This document shows positions 52,158 to 63,816 of a stretch of 64,000 nt of DNA, one piece after another; position 1 is the stretch's first letter; each line of letters begins with the position of its first letter. The position numbers were made by a program, and so were the translations under genes. This stretch comes from Stichopus chloronotus (lineage: Eukaryota; Echinodermata; Holothuroidea; Aspidochirotida; Stichopodidae), in NCBI GenBank assembly GCA_021234535.1, contig CM037840.1, forward strand, positions 12,541,415-12,605,414, given 5' to 3'. The notes beneath the pieces were generated by a model. That model made no database searches, had not been told where the DNA came from, and saw only the letters and a program-made list of their open reading frames with translations.

Positions 52158-52375
52158 CTTCTCATAAATGTGTTAGAAAGAAATAAATAAAATTGTAGAA
52201 AGTAGTTTGAAACAATTCTTTGTTCCCTTACCATGGTCGAAAAACTCTAAATACTGTATTATTTGATTATTAGGCAGTTTGTGTCACATGTACGTTTAAT
52301 TATGATTGCAGAATCAAAAGTGTAAGTTGTATTTCTGATGTCTTTACCATCTCAAACTAAAACAAATTTACTCAC

Positions 52376-52378
52376 TTT
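52376..52378 (-). other. candidate 3-nt microexon (AAA)
   Basis: Minus strand: TTCCTTGCCTCTCATAACAG-like tract (ending ATATAACAG), AAA, GTGAGTAAA. Strong signals. A weaker site AG-ATG-GTAAAG lies just beside it at 52348-52350. Confidence 0.42.
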
Positions 52379-52974
52379 CTGTTATATGAGAGGCAAGGAA
52401 TAATATCTCGAATGAAGTGGAAAAAAAAAAAACAGGTGGTGAGGTAAAAAGAGAAAGGCTTATCGCCCTAGGCAGCATTCGATTGATAATTAAGTAGTAC
52501 GTGACGTAATAACAAAATATGTAACTAATAAATCCTGTAACCTAGAGGAAAGAGTTTAGATTTGAGAGTCGGACTTTGCACTTTAAACTGACCAGTTTTG
52601 TGTCAAACGAATGCAGGCTTCGTTTAGAATAATGACTGTTTAACTGGGCATTGTCCATCCTCTGTGGGACGTATCTTGTAAAAATTTAGTAGGAGTGCAG
52701 AATTTAGATTATACAACTTTGGGTTTTGTTACAACCACACATCATCCGCATTATCTTCTGTATTTATAGGAACGACATGTATGCGTACATATCATGCAGA
52801 TCTTTGTCATTGTTAACACACCACTTGTGTATTAAGAACGATGAATCATCTTACTAACAAAGCGAGAGTTCGCCACGCAGATGAACTCAGCAATAATCTC
52901 CTAAAGAAAATATATTGTGACTACTGTCTTCCCTATTACACAAATAGTTAACGTGTCACTAAACACTGGTACTT

Positions 52975-54280
52975 TCCCACCTAAAATAAAACTTGCCTAA
53001 GTGATACCCATTTATAAAAAGAACGATGCCTCCCTGATCAGCAATTATCCTCCCATATCTATCCTTTCTAGCTTCTCCAATATCCTCGAAAGAGTTAAAT
53101 AGTATACAAAAGACTGTATTCTTTCTTAATTCACAACAACTTACTCTTTCCATGTCAATACGGCTTTCAAAAACACATATCAACAAATATTGCTCTGACG
53201 GAGCTTTGTGATGAGATTTCAATTTCAGGCTACTGAACAACGTACTGTAACAATGTACACTCTGATACTTTAGTGATCAGATGTGGGGTTGTATCCCTGT
53301 GCCCTTGTCATTTCGCATATATATCAATGATATTTGTAACTCATCTTCATTACTTCATTTCGTCTTATTTGTTGACGATACTAATGTACATTTCTCTCAC
53401 CATAATTTTGAACATCTTATTGAAACTATGAATACGGAGTAACCCAAGGTCTCCACATGGTTCAGAAGTATTAGGTTATTATTAAATGTGAATAAGACGA
53501 ATTGCATGCTCTTCAAGAATCAGCGGTCAATGAACACTGACCCTTCCTTTAATATTTTTTATGGACAATATGAAAATTGATCAAAAGGAGGTACTAAATT
53601 CCTAGGTATTACTGTCGATGAGGTACCGAACAGGAATTCTCATATAGCTAACGTTATGAATTCTGCATCACGTGTAGTTAGTGATTTGTGTCACGTATTG
53701 ATAGTGTTCATATATTCTTCGTCGAACTTTAATGACTGTTCATAATTCGATTATACTACCCTACATTTTATACCGCAGTGTTGTTTGGGCTGGCCAAAAA
53801 TCTAAAATTAACTCCTTGCTTCTTCAGAAAAGAAGTTGTACGGATATGTGCGAACTCAGATTATCGGGCACATACATGAGCTACCTACACTTATTCCACA
53901 TGACATTCATTATCTCCAAATTGCTCTTTCTATGTACACATTATATACTCACGAACTACCCGTCAACCTGTTAAACAAGTTTCGCATCAACTCCATTCAT
54001 TGCCATCCACTATTATTCCACCCGAACTTCTTTAAATATTCATTTAGAAAACCCCAAAACATCTCTCGCCCATCGATCTGTTAGACACACCGGCCCCAAC
54101 TTTGGAATTCTTTATCTTTGGATATTCGAATGTGCCCTACAAAAAATAGCTTTCAGAGACAAATTGAGAGTCTCATCTTGGGTAGATGTAGTACGCAATA
54201 TTGACTTTTTCCCCTTTTATCAACTAAATCGTTCCATATACCCCAACTCTATTCTAAATCTTTACTTTAAATATACTAAC
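52975..54280 (+). mobile_element. decayed LINE reverse transcriptase
   Basis: Frames in order read PIYKKNDASLISNYPPISIL (RT start, usual NYRPISLL), a degraded fingers region, then LPLSFRIYINDI...FVDDTN (motif C as VDD), KFLGITVDE, and a 3' region with NSIILPYILYRSVVWAG. Many stops and shifts interrupt it. It resembles APE-class LINEs (CR1/L2/jockey-like), not the RLE element at 26-32 kb. A sequence near 54565-54600 with CTCTTTCAGAGCTTATGACG may be its 3' UTR. Confidence 0.75.
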
Positions 54281-55084
54281 TAATCGCATAGTAATAAGTC
54301 GCCTCATCCCATTTTTTGTCTATTACACGTGATGAAGAGTACTTTATTTGTCCCAGTTTCCCTTTAACTTTGCTAAATCCACCCACCTCCTTCCTTCTTT
54401 CTCCTCCCCTTTCATCCACACCTATCGGGTTTTTTTCTTCTTTTCTTATGTTTTTTATCGATTGACAATTTTCGCTGTGACTAACTGTTTTAAAATTTTG
54501 CTTTTCTTTATTCACTTCATGTTCATTTTTAATTTACATAACTTTGTTTATTTCCCTTTGCACGTCACATGAAGCTCTTTCAGAGCTTATGACGTCCCTT
54601 TAATGTATGTGTATATAGTACTTAATAATTACGAAATTAATTACCTATGTAATTATATCACGCCTATATGTACTTATGAATGAATGCATTCAATCATCAA
54701 TCGATTCAATCTAATCAATCAATTGACGGAATTAACGTCACAGTAAATGAGTATGTAAATTTTATCTTTGTGACAACTACATATCATGAGCTGCAAATCT
54801 TACCAGGAACGACAAGTTAACATATTGCTCAGATTTACGTCATTATAACTGCTCTAGTTTTGTAAATGAATAAAAACGGATCGTCTCACTGATGAATCGA
54901 GCATTAAATTCTCTCTGTCGTCACTGCCGCATCTTTATTTACTGTTTTGTCCACTGTGAAGGAGATAGAGTACAGGCAGAACTTGGAACTACACAGTGCA
55001 TGCAGTCCAATGCTAAGGCATTCACGCGACGATCCGTCGTTGATAAGAAGTGTATCTTACATGGTCACTTACATGTTCACTTAC
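54281..55084. other. no gene recognised
   Basis: Pyrimidine-rich then AT-rich sequence. The first part may be the 3' UTR of the LINE remnant. Confidence 0.4.
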
Positions 55085-55087
55085 CCA
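55085..55087 (-). other. candidate 3-nt microexon (TGG)
   Basis: Minus strand: TTACGTCTCATATCAAG, TGG, GTAAGTGAA. Moderate acceptor, consensus donor. Confidence 0.35.
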
Positions 55088-58000
55088 CTTGATATGAGAC
55101 GTAACATGATTATGAAAGTAATATGAAGTTAGCTGTATACATTTATGTATGATATATACATATATATAAACAAAAAGGATCTTTGTCGAGTTGAAGGTGC
55201 TGCAAATTATGTACGTAACACATAACATCAGTAATAATGAAATCTGATTTGATCATGTAATAGCCTCTCCTTGAGGGGGTGGGCACGTCTTCCAACAACT
55301 GGTTTTGAGGGAAGCCGAACAAGTGAAAGGGAGCCTGCATAATCGGGTAATGAGTTGTCTGATGATTTGGGATCCTTTTATCCAAACATTTCTCGTACGC
55401 TCAGGGTCAACCTATTGTTGAGCTCCCCTTAAATAGTCTTCACACAATTGTAGCGGGAACCACTTTTTTACCAATGACTCGCCCACTCCAAGATGCTGTG
55501 TATGGTATAATTTTCACTGTGATGAGATATCATCAAGAATCTTTAGATCATTCTTAGACACCAAACTACAAAATGGAACAGTAAGAGGTAAATAACAAAT
55601 TACAAGAAAATAACGAAACATATAAAACAATTGCATTAACATTATAAATGCAATGTTATTCAGTCTACTGAGTTTCTTCATCACAGTGCTACTTCTAGTG
55701 AGAAGGATGCATTCAATTTTAAATATACACTTTCCTTCAATATACTTATTATTGTGATAATAATTGCAGATTTAGAATGTAGTGGGTGTAAAATAACTTT
55801 AGTTGGTGTTCACTGACCAAATATTAACAATGATACTTTACGAAACATTTTGAGTTTGATAATTTTGACGTAGATAAAAAGTATTTATCAAGATGAACAT
55901 CTGAGAAACATCAATCAACATTTTGTGTTTTTCATGAAAGTTTCTTCATTAGTATGCAATTGATATCATCAGTGTTATCAGTAAGGTGATTTGATCACAT
56001 AGATAGATTCATCCTATATTAATGTCATATTAAGCATCATATAAAGTGAATTTACGGATTAATGTCGCTGTAGCAATATTTGTATGTAAGTCAATTTCCT
56101 GAAAGAAATATATTAGGCTATATACCACCGTGGTGGTATATAATATATGAATATTTGAATTAATTGTGTATGCAGTTACTAAATCACCAATCCCGTTTCC
56201 TGTATCTTTAATCCTTTTATTAGTAATCTATAATAATTTAAACTGTAATGCTCGTGATACAATCCTTATGTTAGGAATCACAGTCATTATTTGCAACATA
56301 TCACTAACAAACGTATTGTTACATATCGGCAGCCAGAATTTATCCATTCATCACTCAAAATTGAAAAAGGTACGTTAACTTAAACTGTTATCCAAAAGTA
56401 TATTAGAACACCATACGGTTAGTAAAGCATTTATTATATGGTTAAGGATTTTAGAGACTGGTTGCTGTTAAATTCTAATTGCAATAGTGTATAGGTGATA
56501 ATATTGTAGGAAAATTTTCGTTACTATTGTATATTTAAGTATTTTGCATAGTTACTCTGCAGATTTAAAATTATAAAGAGTGATACATAAAGAATTTCTC
56601 TTCAGTCTACAAATTTCTAAATTGCATAATTTATGACTTTTTTTATATTTTACTTACAACTTATCTTATCGTTGTTGACTATTCCACTGATGTAGCTATG
56701 TGTGTACTTCATATCAGCTTTTAACAAGATTATGGATCAGTTTGATATGTTTTAGATGAGTATGGAAGCATGTGACTTGCATTGCCTGTGTGTTGTTTTC
56801 TACATTACAGTTCATATCTTTTTGTTTCCTGATTTTTTAAATGTTTGATTAATAGCCTATAACAAATATTTGAATTTGTACATTTGTAACACGGATAAAA
56901 CCATTATTTGTACTGTAGCTTACAAGCTTAATTTTACCCAACGTGCATGTGAAATAATTTGAGAGTTAGTCATTCACCGTTAGAGAAAGAATGTTTACAT
57001 ATTAAAACGTATATTAGAATTGAAAATAGTAAATAGATACAGTGACACATTAATATGATAGACACACAAAACACCCAAATATATAGATACTTACAAAATA
57101 CTTCAAAAAAAAAATAAGATGTAACATTTGTATTAACAAACAAAAATAATAGAATTTCACGCTTATTAGTTCATTATGCAAATACTGTATAGGACTAACA
57201 TTGCGAACACTTATATTCTCGTCAACGGTTGACATATTAACAAATATAACGGTATGCTTGGAGCAAGAAGCTCTCATTCGGAAGGAGAGGCAACTGAAAT
57301 TTTAAAAACACTTTAATCTATCGTAATCATGTTAGATTTTTGCAACAAGAGTTTCAATATTACTAGTGCCTAGTAATACTTAAACACCGCAGAAAAGCCT
57401 GTTGTGTCAGAATATGAATAATCTTTGATTATGACTTGCCTAAAAGTCTAGACAAAGTTTGTTCTCAGATAAGTTTTTCTGGCGCCCATAGCGTATACGT
57501 ACATAATAAAATGGCGGATACCACATGCAGTTTTCCAGAAGGGTCTAAACGTCGAGAGAGTCGAGTGACTAAATTCGTAGGAGAAAGCGTTCTGTTTGCA
57601 CTGCAGTGTTGCAGTATCTGTTTACCTATGCCTCTAAACGTTTAAGTTGATTTCAAATTGCAGTACAATTATACGGATAATAACACTTGTAATAACACTT
57701 CTGAAAACATTCGTAATGTAACATCTGCTACATGATCGTTTCATTCCATTTTAGAGATAAACAGCACTTTTAAAGAGTCTGGAATTCGTGCGCAAATTTT
57801 CTTTTTCTGTGCTGGGTGTTCCGTTTTGTGTATTTGAGCTATCAGGTCTTCGATTACTGATGCATCCGGAACAGTTCTCTCTGCACTGTCTGGGAAATAT
57901 AGTAAACCAGTAGATTAGTAATAATATGCAGACCACACATATGAAATCATGCTTGTTTTTTGGGGGGTAACTTTGGTAACCACTGTTTACCTCTTATAAT

Positions 58001-58259
58001 TCCTTCCTCACGGCAGATTAAGTATACCTGTCGACTCGAACTCAATGTTACGTAAGGTAGGTATCCTTAACAGCACTTGTTTACCTTGCTTGCATTGATA
58101 CAGTACGTAAACTTGAACTGGAAAATCACTTCAGCAGCAAGCAGAAAATGTTGAAGCGAATAAGTTTAAGTTTTTTACATATGAGAATATTGATATAAAA
58201 GGAGTATATTTACTTTAATTTTCTGTATAACTTTGTTTTATTATTAAGTTATCTCTACT
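55088..58259. other. no conventional gene recognised
   Basis: AT-rich. A possible 6-nt microexon (minus strand: T-rich tract ending GAAG, TATTTT, GTAAGTATC) lies at 57095-57100. No domain-like frame. Confidence 0.4.
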
Positions 58260-61254
58260 CACAATGCCCATACAAAAGGTTTCTATAGACCTCTATAGAA
58301 ATGTCTATAGAGCTCTATAGAACTCTGTACAATCAACGACTTTCTACAGAAGTGTTTGAATTCTTCTATAGAAATTTGCACTTTCTTTAGAGTTCTATAG
58401 AATTTACAACTTTTTATACAATAGTTTCTACAAGGAACAATCTCTGTAAAACATTTCACTCTTTATAGAAATTCTATTGGTAGTACACAATACACGTGAC
58501 CCTTATATATACTATATACAAGTATAAGCCAATCAGAAACTTGCATGATTTAAATGCGGTAGAAGGTTGACAAATTTTCTGATCGATGACGGCGCGGATC
58601 CAAGTGGAGCATGCAGCACCCCTCATTTCCCTATTTTCGATGACCAAAATTAAATTATTTTGATCATACTTTTTCAAATACTCCGAAAATAACCAAATAG
58701 ATATATGGAAAGTATCCTCATCAAGTGGTAAGAAATCGCATCTACAATTCAAACTCCAACCCCCTTCGGCCGACGGTGTATGCCAACCCCTCCTTTCTCA
58801 CAATCCTGCGTGGATCCGCACATGGAAGTCGTATGTGTGCAGTGGCATGGATTTCCTATCAGTCAGCATTTACTAACAAGCATCATTAAACTAAAGGGCA
58901 TTTCAGTTCTTACATCTACAACACACTCTTACACCGCGTGTAGGAAAAGGCAAATCTCTGCTTTCGATTTTTCGCTTAAGAATAAGCTTTAAAAAAATAC
59001 GTGTTTCTCTGTCGATACAACTTTATCTGTGTTGAAAAAATTCGTTGATGGAAAACTAGCTAGGTAACATGGATGATCTTGGATAAAAATTATACGGGTC
59101 CCATATCGATTCAACTACATGGAGCCCATGTGTTAACTGGGCTCAGTGTCACTTGTGTAACGAAAAAATGTTTTTGTTTAACAGCTGTGCTAATCGCTAT
59201 TGTAGAATTATTGCCAATCGGGCACGCCATAATTATCTCAATGCTCATACGTTAGCATTTCAGTTTTAGCACAAAAAGCTTCAATGTTCTGGTCATGCTG
59301 CACGTGATGCTTGTTATTCGAAAACGTCTTAACGTAAACAATTATGAAGAGATAGTACTGTTCTCTGCTCTAACCTCGCAGCCGCAGGTACACTATTTCT
59401 AGTCTTCCGTGTCATAAAATGATAAATAACCTTAAGACATGACGATTATACTCTTTAATTGTACTAAAATTATTTCTAAACCAAGTTTGTGTGAGTTTGA
59501 AAATCGTCGCAGTCAAACTTGACTGAGGCTGTAAACTTCTATCCTAACGTGCAGTAACGTAAACTAAAAGCAGTACAAGTGATCGTACGGCCGGATAACT
59601 GTTTTTTTTTACTCATATTACTGTTGTTAGGTCCTATACGCTCTGCATGGTGTAGCCTATAGGCTAGGCCCCTACACATTATATGTAGGCCTTGCCTATA
59701 AACCTAAAGAGATCAGCGATTTATGTTATTGATCCAATTACTCATACCACTAAGCACAATCCCGTTAAGCACAGGAAATGAATAATTTTGTTATCTGTTC
59801 GAATTCGTGGGAGTCTCATATACCTAATCTGTGCTTGGAAATTCCGAGAAAGCAACACAACAACTATGAACTGAAACCATATGAAGTAAATCAGTACACT
59901 CTGATCTATATTTACTACGTTATTGTTCAGAAGATATACTCAAGTTGTCAATAACTGTCTGGTTCAGCCGTGTGACACGATCAGTTGTCAGAAGGTTGTT
60001 CGTCACAGTCAAATATGTCGAAAGGATTATTGGAGCTGACTTTCCTTCTCTGGAGTCGATAACTCTTAAAGAACAGAAATGATTATTTCAGATGCAGCGC
60101 GTTCTGTGCAGCCATTTCTTGTTATGTCATGTCACATTACTCTGAGGAAAAACATTTTACTTCTAGCTTCTTAGCAGTTGCGATCAGACTGTTCAACCCT
60201 GTTCTCCAGTTTTGGGTCATAGCATCTACAACCTTTTTTTTTTTTTTTTGCCCTGTTACACTGTCATCCTTATACATATCACATTTTATATGTATTAATT
60301 TTTGTTTGTTATTTATCTGCATTTATATTATACATTTAAAAAACTTCCGCTTCCATTTACTACGTTTAATTACTAATTCCTTGCCGAAGATCGAAATCTG
60401 TATCATCGTGTGTGTCAGGGGGTATATTTATGTATGTGCCTCCTTGACTTGTTAACACGATGTACCAATGAGGGGAAGGTGCTTCAACTTCAGAGTTGGT
60501 TTGTAAGTAGGCAATGTTAAGGAGATCGTCGTGTAGGAGATTGGTTTGATCGCAATGGTTTTTTTTTCAGAGAAGTCAAAACCAACAAAGGTCATTTGAG
60601 TTCTCGAGGGATAAAAATGACGACCATTTTAAGGAAGACTTCTTAAATGAATATTTTGCTGGAACTTTTTACTGGGACTGTAAAAAATCGTATAAACCCT
60701 CAAATAATCATATAGATTTGTCTAGAGATTCTATAGAAAAGCTAATATACACCCACTTTTCTATATAGTTTCTATAGAGTTTCTTTAGAGTATCCACAAA
60801 GTTTCTGTAGCGTTTCTGTAGAGTTTCTATAAAGTTTTACAGAGCTGTTCTAAAGAAACTCTATAGGATTCTATAGAATGCTCTATAGGATTTTCTATTA
60901 GATTCTATAGATAATCTCATATAATTTCTATAGAATTTCTATACCAAACTTATATGCTTTGATAGAAACTATATAAGATTGTCTATAGAAAATCCTACAG
61001 ACACCCACTTTTTTATATTTTCTATACAGTTTCTAAAGAATTTCTTTAGAGTTTCTAAAGAGTTTTTCTTAGAGTTTCTGAAGAGCTTCTTTAGATCAGT
61101 TCTAAAGAAACTTTATAGGATTCTATAGAGGGTCCGTAAAGTTTCTATAAAGGGTCTATAGGTTTTTTCTACAGAGATGCTACAGAAAGTTTATATAGTT
61201 TTTATAGAATTTCTCTAACAGATTTCTATAGAAAACTTTTGTATGGTTGTTGTG
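58260..61254. mobile_element. foldback element with TCTATAGA-rich inverted ends
   Basis: The left end at 58260 reads CACAATGCCCATACAAAAG. The right end at 61254, read on the other strand, gives CACAACAACCATACAAAAG. Both ends continue into long blocks of short palindromic TCTATAGA/TTCTATAGA units (58280-58480 and about 60700-61230). The right block is the longer one. The roughly 2.2-kb middle holds no recognisable transposase. The structure resembles foldback-type DNA transposons with long repetitive inverted ends. No target duplication was identified. Confidence 0.65.
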
Positions 61255-61415
61255 TTTCTTCACTTATGTTGCTACTTTTATTTTAGTTTCTCTTTAAAAT
61301 TTTGCGTATTTAATTGCGTGACAATAATGCTTCAATATATGCTTTGTTATACTTGAGTTATGTGTCTTATTTGTGTTTCACTGACACAAAACATAGTAAA
61401 AGAGTAAACACCTAC

Positions 61416-61418
61416 CAG
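61416..61418 (-). other. candidate 3-nt microexon (CTG)
   Basis: Minus strand: CCTTTTCTTTTGTCATATGAAG-type tract, then CTG, then donor GTAGGTGTT. Excellent pyrimidine tract, slightly unusual donor. A weaker AG-GCA-GTATGT site lies at 61619-61621. Confidence 0.35.
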
Positions 61419-62062
61419 CTTCATATGACAAAAGAAAAGGACACACGAAGTGAAAGTGAATTCTTCACGAGTTGTGCAACATTTGATGAGCATTATAACG
61501 CATTCGTTAAGGAAATGGTTCTGGTCCGGTGTTTTCAATGTGTGCACATTGTAATTCGTAATTTGAATGAGTGAAAACTAAACTGACATCACAATCTTTA
61601 CAATAGGGTTCTACATACTGCCTAACTTTGTTCTGATAATTTACCAAGGTGATGAGGCTTGTTAAAAATGGTTTTGTGAGAAACGGGGTCTTAAGTATTT
61701 TGTCTCGAGGCTTTTTTCCCCCTAAATGATATTTTACAATTTTTTTTCAATGAAATGCACGGCAAGCTAATTTCTCCAACGGTGGACATCAGTCGATTTA
61801 AAAACCTTTTCAAATGTTGTTTTGATAAACCACCTTTGTCCAAAAATAGGATGAAACTGAGAAGAATAGTAGGCCTAGGTAATATTTAATTTCTACTTTG
61901 GCACACGATACTCAAGATGAGTTGCATCAGGCACAATTTTTGACGAACACATCTTTAGTGGAAAGGTGTTACCATTTTGTTTTTGATGACAAAGGTACTG
62001 TAATTGGTTATAAGACATTTTATTCACTGGTGTTTTTGTCGATGTTCTAAACATTAGTTAGT

Positions 62063-62779
62063 ACTTCTCCTTCAAGGTGTGACCAATGGAAAAGCTGCTC
62101 ATTCTATCATGTGGTCTAAATGTTATGTTAGAATTTATTATTACAATTACTGAAAAAAGTCACTTCTCTTATCGATATATGGTTATATTAACTGAAGACA
62201 CCAATGATAAAATTGTAGCTTAAGGAAATTTTAGCTGCATACAGAGATTGTTTATCAGTTTTCAATTACAACAAACACAGAGCATGAAAGTTGCCAAGCA
62301 TAATATTATATTTTCGTGTCTGTAGAGAATGCACAATCTGATCAAACATTAACGCATTCAAAATCTGTGAATTAGGGATGGTTGAAGTGCTTTTTTTAAA
62401 TAAAGATTTATCAAACGTTTATATGAAAATCAGTGACGTTGATGTATGCCATTGAAACAAAACAGTTAAAATAAAGGACTCTTACCACCTTTTGACGAAA
62501 AGGGGAAGTAAAAGATAAAAAATAATTTGAATGGCAACTTCGGAATACGTAAGTCGTAATTACTAATGTACACCGAGCAAATTCTTTAACAGATTTATGT
62601 ATGTAATCTTGACAGCACTTATTAATCCAGTATGGGTGCTGCTTAACAATTGGACAACAACTGGATATGTGAGCCTTATATCAGACAAACAGTCTGATAG
62701 TACCCTTTGTAGGAATTACAATATTTCATTCCGCTGTGATACGATGCATCTCACAGGTTATTCTTTTTAAAAATTTATT
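62063..62779. repeat. 717-bp tandem duplication, copy 1
   Basis: Starts ACTTCTCCTTCAAGG and ends before the second ACTTCTCC at 62780. It aligns along its full length with copy 2, with few substitutions and small indels. It contains the GTG microexon candidate at 62486-62488. Confidence 0.9.
62486..62488 (-). other. candidate 3-nt microexon (GTG), duplication copy 1
   Basis: Minus strand: TTTTACTTCCCCTTTTCG tract ending TCAAAAG, then GTG, then GTAAGAGTC. Very strong acceptor. The site and about 70 surrounding bases are identical in copy 2. Confidence 0.42.
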
Positions 62780-63514
62780 ACTTCTCCTCCATTGTGTGAC
62801 AAATGGAAAAGCTACTCATTCTAACATGTGGTCTTAATATTATGTTAAAATTTATTACTACAATTACTGCAAAAAGTCACTTCTCTTATCGATATATGGT
62901 TATATTAACTGGAGACACCAATGATCAAATTGTAGCTTAAGTAAATTTTAGCTGCATACAGAGATTGTTTATCAGTTTACAATTACAACAAACACAGAGC
63001 ACGTAAGTTGCCAAGCATGATATTATGTTTTCGTGTCTGTAGAGAATGCACAATCTGATCAAACATTAACGCATTCAAAATCTGTGAATTAGGGATGGTT
63101 GAAGTGCTTTTTCTAAATAAATATTTATCAAACGTTTATATGGAAGTCAGTGACGTTGATGTATGCCATTGAAACAAAACAGTGAAAATAAAGGACTCTT
63201 ACCACCTTTTGACGAAAAGGGGAAGTAAAAGATAAAAAATAATTTGAATGGCAACTTCAAATACATAAGTCGTTGTAATTACTAATGTACACCGAGCAAA
63301 TTCTTTAACAGATTTATGTATGTAATCTTGACAGTAGTTATTAATCCAGCATAGGTGCTGGCTCAACAATTGGACAACAATTGGACAACAACTGGATATG
63401 TGAGCGTTATATCAGACACCCCGTCTGATAGTACCCTTTGTAGGAATTACAATATTTCACTCCGCTGTGATACGATGCATCTCACAGGTTATTTTTTTTT
63501 TTTTTACAAATTTA
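62780..63514. repeat. 717-bp tandem duplication, copy 2
   Basis: Starts ACTTCTCCTCCATTG. It carries the same order of sequence blocks as copy 1, with a short extra TTGGACAACAA repeat near 63370-63385 and a longer T run near 63492-63505. It contains the second GTG microexon candidate. Confidence 0.9.
63203..63205 (-). other. candidate 3-nt microexon (GTG), duplication copy 2
   Basis: Same signals as the copy-1 site: pyrimidine tract ending TCAAAAG, GTG, GTAAGAGTC. Donor, triplet, acceptor and tract are unchanged between the copies. Confidence 0.42.
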
Positions 63515-63813
63515 CGTCTTTTGTCAGTCATCAATTAATAATTTCACTGTTTTCACTTGACTTGAACAAGAGATTTCATATTTAACTCGTCCTTAGTTTA
63601 ACAAGTGCTTACGGTCGTAAAAAAGTCTTCACTTTCATCAAGAAAACTTAACAACACATGTGTATATGCATGTTTGATTGTGAGACAATTATTTTCGTAT
63701 AAAAAAGTGTTATATGCCATTACTGTATATAGAAGTAAGTAAATGTAACAATATTAAATTACTAGTGTTAAATACTATCACAATACATATAAAAGTAAAT
63801 AAAGCCCACTCAC

Positions 63814-63816
63814 CAC
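63814..63816 (-). other. candidate 3-nt microexon (GTG)
   Basis: Minus strand: branch-like TTATTGAC, then TTTCCTTTTATCCTTTTTAT ending ATACGAAG, then GTG, then GTGAGTGGG. Strong signals. Its context is distantly similar to the two duplicated GTG sites. Confidence 0.42.

Noticed and set aside
52434..52443. Plus-strand CAG-GTG-GTGAGG layout
   Set aside because: Preceded by a poly-A and purine stretch, so not an acceptor; the only canonical plus-strand case seen in the array region.
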